Origin: Flammula alnicola
Lineage: Eukaryota > Basidiomycota > Agaricomycetes > Agaricales > Strophariaceae
Direction of reading: 5' to 3'
Assembly: GCA_015499995.1 (NCBI GenBank)
Contig: JADNRV010000256.1
Location: 1 to 64,000, forward strand
DNA: 64,000 nucleotides
The notes beneath the pieces are model-generated. The model made no database searches, had not been told where the DNA came from, and saw only the letters and a program-made list of their open reading frames with translations. The translations under genes were made by a program, and so were the position numbers. Of this stretch, positions 57,690 to 64,000 are shown piece after piece; the first letter of the stretch is position 1, and each line of letters opens with the position of its first letter.

Positions 57690-60600
57690 TGACTCATCGC
57701 AAAGCGCGTTGCTTGTGAATTCTGCAGTGTTTCGAGTCGTGAATCGTGATTCGTCAGTACACGTACGACTCGACGGAGCACTGGCACTGGCGGTACCGCC
57801 CCTCAAGTTGGACATCGAACTTAAGACTTACTTGACTTATTCCGATTACTTAGGATGGGCCAAGAATCATTATTGAATCAAACTTCCGCGCTGCATGTCT
57901 CGTATTCCTCGTATTTATACTAATAGAGCGATGATTAAAAATTTGCGCGCTCGCACAGTGAACGTGCGAGAGAGCCCGAAGAGAAGAGAAGAGATGCTGC
58001 TTCGAGGTTGCGCACCTGATGCGATATACATATGTATATCGACCGGGGTAGAATTATTGATATTCGTGATAGTTGTGTCGAACACTTAAGGATGGATGCC
58101 AGTGATCGGCGTGCCTGCCTACGGTAACGTATGCACATGGCTTTTCAATATGATCATGATCATGATCATGATCATGAACGGTTGGGCGCTTATTTATATC
58201 GCACACAGAAATAACCAAGAAATAACCATCAATCATTCTTCGTGGTCAAATTCGCTCTACATACTTATATGCATCGGTATAAGTTCCCCGACGCTATCCG
58301 AGTGTGGGCTGCGCACGGTCACCATCGCGCGTTGTCCGGCCCTCCAAGTTTCTTGGCCGAGGCCCGTCGGCATACATGTACATGAGGATCGCATCGGATA
58401 CTGTGAGTGGTCGTGATCCAAGAGTGATCTGTGTGTTTCTCTGTTGTTGGGCTGACGCTGCCGCACGATAGTATAGTAACCCTTCTCTTCCAGGCGCGTG
58501 CGTGGTTATGGGTTGGGTGGTGAAGCTATTGGTCGGGAGACTTGTGAGTAAGCATTGTAAAGGTATGGTCTCGACTTTCATCACTGCGATCACGCAGCTC
58601 CTAGTATGTAGAGGATCTTTTGTCTTTTGACTCGTTTCTATCGCTAGTTAGACTATCTAGGAAGCAATCGGACGCGTTGATCGTATATCTGTACATGATG
58701 AAGGTTTGATGAGATCGGAGAAGTACTACCCAAATATCATCTAGACCAGCGGACGGACGAGGCAACGTTCACTCGACCCACTCTCTTCTCGCTCGTTCCC
58801 GCCACGTATCCGACCCGTCTTCGGCGCTGTCGACCGTGAAAAAGTCGACCGTCGTGAACGTCTCCATGATGCTAGCCACATGCGACGATGGTTGCTCTCT
58901 CTGGCCTAGTGCATCCTGGGTTCTGCGCGCGTTGCGATTCTCGAGAATGAGGAACATCACGCGATTGCAGAAGATGGAGTGTAGGTTGCGCTGGAGCCTG
59001 GATATTCAAAAGGAACCTCATGACATTGAGTTGTTTATTGGTAAATGCGGTTGAGACTCACGGCAAGAATATGGTGTTCAAGCCAATCTTCAGAGGTTCA
59101 AGATGCGTGTCAAACAAGAGAAAAATCAGTAATTTGTGGGGTATCGACTCACCGGCGCTGCGAACGCCATAATGGCGTTTGCAAGACTCATTACTGGTAG
59201 CAAAGGTCAGCGCCAGTCGAGCGTTAAAAAAACGAGTATAGCTGTAACTTACCGAGGATAGCAATGCAATAAATTATCCCATTCTTGTATAGCTGGACGA
59301 CCCATTGCGACGACGACTGTCGCACTGAGTAAAAAAGACAATTAATGATGTGGAATAAGTAAAGCAAGTAGAGAGAACTTACAATGTTCATTTGCTCTGA
59401 TGATGGTCAAAGACACTACCACTGTTTATAATGCCCGTGTGGTTTTAGTTACCTGTCGCACTTAGTGACAGTGCAAGAACACATACCAGCCTCGGTAACG
59501 AAAACCAACAAATAAAAAAGCAGAATTCTCAATGCCGTCTCCAGGCTTCTTGGATTCCCGACTATGCATATTAGTTTACCTGGGTGAATTGGATCTGGCA
59601 GAATTTCTGAACCTTCCTTGAGCCTGGAATTTCACATATAGAAATCATGCGAAATAATTACCAGCGGTTGCAGAACTTTGTATACCCAATTGCACAATGA
59701 GCACAATGTCCGTCCCGAAGATGATCTAAGAAGGTTAGCTGGCAGTGAGCGCACTGTAAGGACCATATAGACATATGGTTCAGGCTTACGACTACCACAG
59801 AAGCCAGAATGTACAATATCAGTCGTCGGCGTCCCCATATTGCATATGTCCGAAGCAGGAGGATGGCTATTTGTTATTATGCTCAACACACTTCCTTACG
59901 GTAAATCCCAAACATACCTGAGGTTATCAGTGTTCCGACAATCATAATCCCTAGAAGAATTCATTTGTACATTCGTTCTAGGAAATAAACGGACTTGGGA
60001 AACACACCTAGATATATTGGGGCAAGCAGCTTGCAAGCCTGCAATCAATGCGTCAGCTTCATTCTAGCGAACGCGCTGATTGCAAAACCACACCATCTCA
60101 GACTTTATTGTTATCTCAGTTACTGTGGTATAAATATATAAGAACGCTCCTTATACCTGGGAAAACGAAAGACTCACATCCTGATAGCAGAGGAAGATCG
60201 AGGAAGGGGAAATACCGATTCAAGTAAAAGAGGACCAATCCTATTGACCACGGGCATGTCCATACGTATTTCACCTGCAACGGGTGAGACAAAGTTAATT
60301 CAGGATTAAAGTAATCATGAAGGCTGTCTGGACAACCTCTTTCTCGAAGGTGCAGAGATAATCATATACCTTGGAACAGAAAAGGCCACAGGCCATACTC
60401 CATCAGCTGCTGAGGACGAGAATGGGATTTTGGCGAAGCTCACCAGCAGCGTATAAGTCGCGTACCACAGACTCGAGCCAACCCTCTCATCCCATGCAAG
60501 TTGGACGAGAGTCTCGAGAGGCTGCGAAAGCGTTCAGATTATTCAGGCGATGGTGAGCAAAACGTGAGCTGGGAGAGGATCACGATACACACATCATCGG

Positions 60601-60690
60601 CGCCAGCCTGAGCATCAACGAGGCTCATTATGTTACTTGAAGAATGACGATTGGTAAACGCGGATTGCTGAAATGGCGGCGGTCAGAACT
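57690..60690 (-). repeat. Inverted segmental duplication 2, right arm
   Basis: The reverse-complement partner of 49,790-52,500. Shares the GATCATGATCATGATCATGATCAT run (58,152-58,176, one unit longer than in the left arm), the flanking CATATTGAAAAGCC and the whole DUF6533-type gene. The doubled GTGCCCGTT near 57,670 marks the faded outer end. About 5.2 kb separates the two arms. Confidence 0.9.
58769..60628 (-). CDS. DUF6533-type integral membrane protein, copy 2
   Basis: Mirror paralogue of copy 1. ATG at 60,628 (MSLVDAQAGADDV), then SSLWYATYTLL, YVWTCPWSIGLVLFYLNRYF, ILLLRTYAIWGRRRLILYIL, FGTDIVLIVQLGIQSSATA, ALRILLFYLLVFVTEA, VVVSLTIIRANEH, QWVVQLYKNGIIYCIAIL, MSLANAIMAFAAP and the tail LQRNLHSIFCNRVMFLILEN, ending RARREWVE-stop at 58,769. 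All exons remain open. Differences from copy 1 are mostly conservative; copy 2 keeps three residues (VQL) missing from copy 1 and looks closer to family consensus. Unknown function; about seven membrane spans expected. Confidence 0.7.
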
Positions 60691-61913
60691 GAGGACGAAG
60701 GCGCATTAGCTGCAGGAAGCTTTAGTTAGTCGAGAAAAAATCAGGAATTTAAAAGGAATACAGGGAGACTAATCCCAGATCAATTGTAAAGCGCCCGATT
60801 TACGGACATAGTCGACTGTCGAAGTACATTTAATTTTGATATGCATCTCTGGTTCCAAGTTGTATTATGAAAACTGTATAAAGAATCGTCTGTGAGATCG
60901 TTTCAAGGGCTTTTAGCAAGGGGCGATTACCAGGGGTACGAGTCGTTAAAACCGGTATAAATTGAATTGCATCCGTAGCATACATGTATGGCTACCATGT
61001 ACGTAAGTACGAAATTACTATGCACGAAACCCAGCGGGAGCCTGCTGGTAATTTCACATCACCGGAAAATTCCGCCAGATACACTCATCGTGAATCAGGG
61101 TCTGATCGACGATCCTTAGAAGCTCACAGGTGACAGAAGGGGGTTTTTTGAATGAATCTTTTTTCTTCAGCTCATATGAGAGGCTCCAAACGTTCGGTTC
61201 AACACACAGACGAGTGTGTATTTTATCGTCGTTTTATCACGTTTTAGTTAACGTCGTCGGATTTGCGACGGATCCCTAGGAAACTACGACCAGTATGCAC
61301 TCGATCCTAGTATTTACTTATCAAAATAACCGTACTTATTATGATATTTGCTGGTACTACTACGCTCAAATACTGTTTGTGGATTGGCAGTAACCATTAG
61401 AGTAAGTAATTGGGAATTCACAGCCCCCGCCGCAATCTCGATAGAAACTGGATCACTTGCTTGAGGACGAGGTAAAGACATTCCCATATAGACGGTGTAC
61501 GTTAAGAAAGAAGACGGAGATGAAGAATTTGGTGAAGAAGATAAATTTCGACACATCAACGTCCATAGTACTAGTACTTAGACTATATACACTGCATTGT
61601 TCGTATGCACCGATTTGTTCAAATCAATGGTGGTAGCACCTTAATCGTTTTGCTTCGAGTTGGGGACTGTCCGACTGCTGGTGTATACAGTATAGTGGTG
61701 CTGACTCCTGGCTAGCTCTTGGAGGGATATCTCCTTTAAGTTCTGATGATATCTACTTATCAAAGAGCGAGAAGATAGGGTAATAGTTGACGGGCGTCCT
61801 GCCCCGAAGCTGCCGCCGATCAAGCAGCGTGCCTCGAGGATAGGGGACGGAACTCCGGCCCGGAAGTAGGTTCGCTATTTCCAAGGTCACGTCGAGGTCT
61901 GTCCGCAACTTCC
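60691..61913. other. Spacer and promoter region of the FAD oxidoreductase
   Basis: No gene recognised; short minus frames at 61,559-61,314 and 61,823-61,641 lack support. AT-rich with scattered GTACGTA words. Confidence 0.4.
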
Positions 61914-64000
61914 ATGACACGACCTCGTCTCTTCTTGTTATGGTACCTTACGACGTGTACGTGCGGGGTGCTGGCCAACGCTTCGACTCTGTCTTTAGAT
62001 GCGAAGTCTTCGCCGTCAGCGGCAAAAGGATCAGACTCGGGTGAACTTGCTCCTGGCTTTCTGGGCAGTACGCCTCTGAAAGCGTTCAATAACTTATCTG
62101 GCTCTCAAGGACATCGACATTTCTTGCATCAGCACCCTGAGATTTTGGAGCGTGTAGGGAAAGCTCATCCTGAATTGCGGCGGCCGATCGTCTCTTTGCC
62201 CGTGGACAGCCCCACCAAGTCTTTCTGGCTCGACACGCCAGGTGCCAACCCCCTTGCGGAGACGGGGAGCACAGGCGAGCTTACCCGAGGTGCGGATGTC
62301 TGTATCATCGGTGGTGGAATGACGGGCGTCAGCGCCGCGTGGCATCTATCGAAATTATTACACGAGGAAGTGTTAGAGTCCGAAGGAGATAAGCAGAAGC
62401 CGAGCGTCGTGATATTAGAGGCTCGTCAATTCTGTAGGTCTTCCACACCTTTTCCAATAATCTTGTAGAGCTGAAAATATATTATCCTTATTCCAGGTTC
62501 TGGTGCTACAGGTATATCCTAGCTCAAATAAGAATACCCAAGTTCCTTCCTGAATCCTGATACCTCCGCTCCAGGACGCAATGGGGGTCACCTCACGCGC
62601 AACGTGTTCTCCTCGTTCTTATCTCGCCAAGCCGCGTACAATACCTCAGAAGCTATCAAGTCGTACCTTATAGAAAAGTACACCGCCGAAGCTCTCCTCC
62701 AGTTCATCACCGACAGACATTTGGGAGATGAAGTAGATTTAGTGGAGGGCGGGCATGTCACTATATTTAGGACGGAGGAGGAAGAGTCAGATGCGAGGAA
62801 GGATTACGAGGCTGCGAAAGCTGCTGGTTTGGACGCTGGCGGTGATATGGGAGTCAAGTGGATTGGGAATGAGGAATTGACCGAGGTGGGTCTGGTGCTT
62901 TGTCGTCGCTTTGGATACCTACCAACTGCCTGATTCGCCGAAATTCCCAGAAATACGGACTCGATCCCAAGCTGAACTATACAGGCGTATTCTTTGTTGG
63001 ACACAATCTCTGGCCCTGCAAACTCGTCACCAAACTCTTCCAAGACGCGCAATCCTCCCCAAACAACGTGGATGTGTCTTTGCACACAAAGACGCCCGTT
63101 ACTGGCATTTCGCGGCGGCACATCTTCGATGACGGCGACACACAGTCAGTACATACAGTGTATCCTTTTGACCAAGTTCCAATATCTACACAAACCGAGT
63201 ACAACCGACGACGATGGACACTGCACACTCCACGCGGACGCATCGGCTGCACGTACGTTATCCACGCGACGAATGGGTATGCAGGGCATCTTCTGCCCTT
63301 CCTGTCCGGGATAGACCCTCCGGAAATGTGTCCTGCACCCTCGGACGTTGCTAGCGGCAGCGACGGCGGAGGTCGCCCACCGCCTCCAGGAGAAGAACAC
63401 CCGTCTGTCCCTCCTCCTCACCCACACCCTGACCGTCCGAACGCCGAGCACCCCCTCCCACGTGGTGTATATGGTATCACACCCACGCGCGGCCAGGTCG
63501 GCGCTGTGCGTGCCTCTGTTGGCCCGTCTGAGCTCGGATGGCTCAACTCGTGGGATGGCGGAGGTGGTGGATGGGAGTACTGGTTTCCTAGGTACCAGGA
63601 TACCAATGCACTTGCAGCCGCAAACGGGACCGGAGCCGGCATGGATATGAACAGCAGCAGCAATGGTGGCGGTAGTAGTGCTAGTGCTAGTGCTAGGAAT
63701 CCGCTAATCATCCTCGGTGGTGAGAGAGAGTTCGCGGGGGGAGGCTGGAGATGGGCATCGCGGACGACTCGGTTTTGAATCAGCGGGTGTCGACCGCGCT
63801 GAGGGAGTTCCTGCCGCGGTTCTTCCCTGGACAATTTTCGCCTCCAAGTGCCAAAGAGCCCGAGGAAATGAAGCCATTGGGCGGAGAAGACCCATGGGAG
63901 ATGGAATGGGTGCGTTTTTCTCTCCGAAAATGCTGAGAGGGTTGGCCTGTTTTTATATGCTTCTTCTTTCTAGACTGGCATCATGGGATTCACGAAGACT
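61914..64000 (+). CDS. FAD-dependent (DAO-type) oxidoreductase, secretory signal, partial at right edge
   Basis: Flavoenzyme that probably oxidises an amine, amino acid or related substrate. ATG at 61,914 gives a hydrophobic start MTRPRLFLLWYLTTCTCGVL that looks like a signal peptide or anchor. The FAD-binding Rossmann motif is ADVCIIGGGMTGVSAAWHLS, followed by VVILEARQFC-SGATG-RNGGHL, where the middle five residues come from a 15-nt exon (62,497-62,511). Other exons: 61,914-62,433, 62,575-62,885, 62,951 to 63,909, and 63,974 onward (TGIMGFTKT). Further signature: HATNGYAGHLLPFL and TPTRGQVGAVRAS. Near 63,720 the frame shifts by two bases at a GAGAGAGAG run (LGGERE.. to EMGIADDSVLNQRV), so either a slippage mutation or a sequence error. 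Also carries Gly/Ser- and Pro-rich inserts not usual for the family. Confidence 0.85.

Overview
The window looks like a nuclear contig from a basidiomycete, most likely an Agaricomycete mushroom or polypore. Genes carry many short introns (about 45-70 nt) with GT..AG borders and CTAAC-like branch points. Several families typical of Agaricomycetes are present: DUF6593, DUF6533, a fungal rhodopsin-like 7-TM protein and a large intron-rich transposon protein. There are no operons. The left 26 kb is gene-poor and full of decayed sequence; the right part holds intact genes between duplicated segments.

Layout. 0-3.7 kb: an apparently intact, multi-exon transposon-type gene (minus strand) that runs off the left edge. 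3.7-15.7 kb: mostly non-coding, with a 4-copy 164-bp tandem array (6.3-7.0 kb), a short PKS-like scrap (8.0 kb), a broken PTR2-type peptide transporter (8.9-10.0 kb), GC-rich imperfect repeats (12.2-12.4 kb) and multiplied scraps of histone H2B (15.1-15.3 kb). 15.7-17.6 kb: an unrecognised intron-rich gene with a C-terminal AT-hook-like motif and two apparent frameshifts. 17.8-18.9 kb: broken C-terminal third of a Kap123/importin-4-like karyopherin. 19.8-24.7 kb: a hybrid adenylation-ACP-KS-AT-DH polyketide synthase pseudogene, with the KS gutted and several frame breaks. 24.7-26.7 kb: low-complexity sequence and a 4-copy 125-bp tandem array.

26.7-40.8 kb is organised as a large inverted duplication. 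Each arm of about 2.8-3.0 kb carries an intact 7-TM rhodopsin-like gene and the 3' end of a low-complexity protein gene. The arms enclose about 8 kb of single-copy sequence: the full-length low-complexity gene, BET2 (Rab geranylgeranyltransferase beta) and a GABA/amino-acid permease of the APC family. 41-45 kb: two non-autonomous hAT-like elements with perfect 8-bp target-site duplications, then a DUF6593 gene with a clear TATA box. 48.2-48.7 kb: a third, partial copy of the rhodopsin-like gene tail. 49.8-60.7 kb: a second inverted duplication of the same design, with two DUF6533-type membrane protein genes facing each other around one low-complexity gene. 61.9-64.0 kb: a secreted or membrane-targeted FAD-dependent (DAO-type) oxidoreductase that runs off the right edge.

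The genes do not form an obvious pathway. The unifying theme is genome dynamics: inverted segmental duplication of membrane-protein genes, hAT-like insertions (and a possible hAT excision scar in the PKS), and many 8-25 bp head-to-tail microduplications in the decayed left half. No tRNA, rRNA or CRISPR array was recognised.
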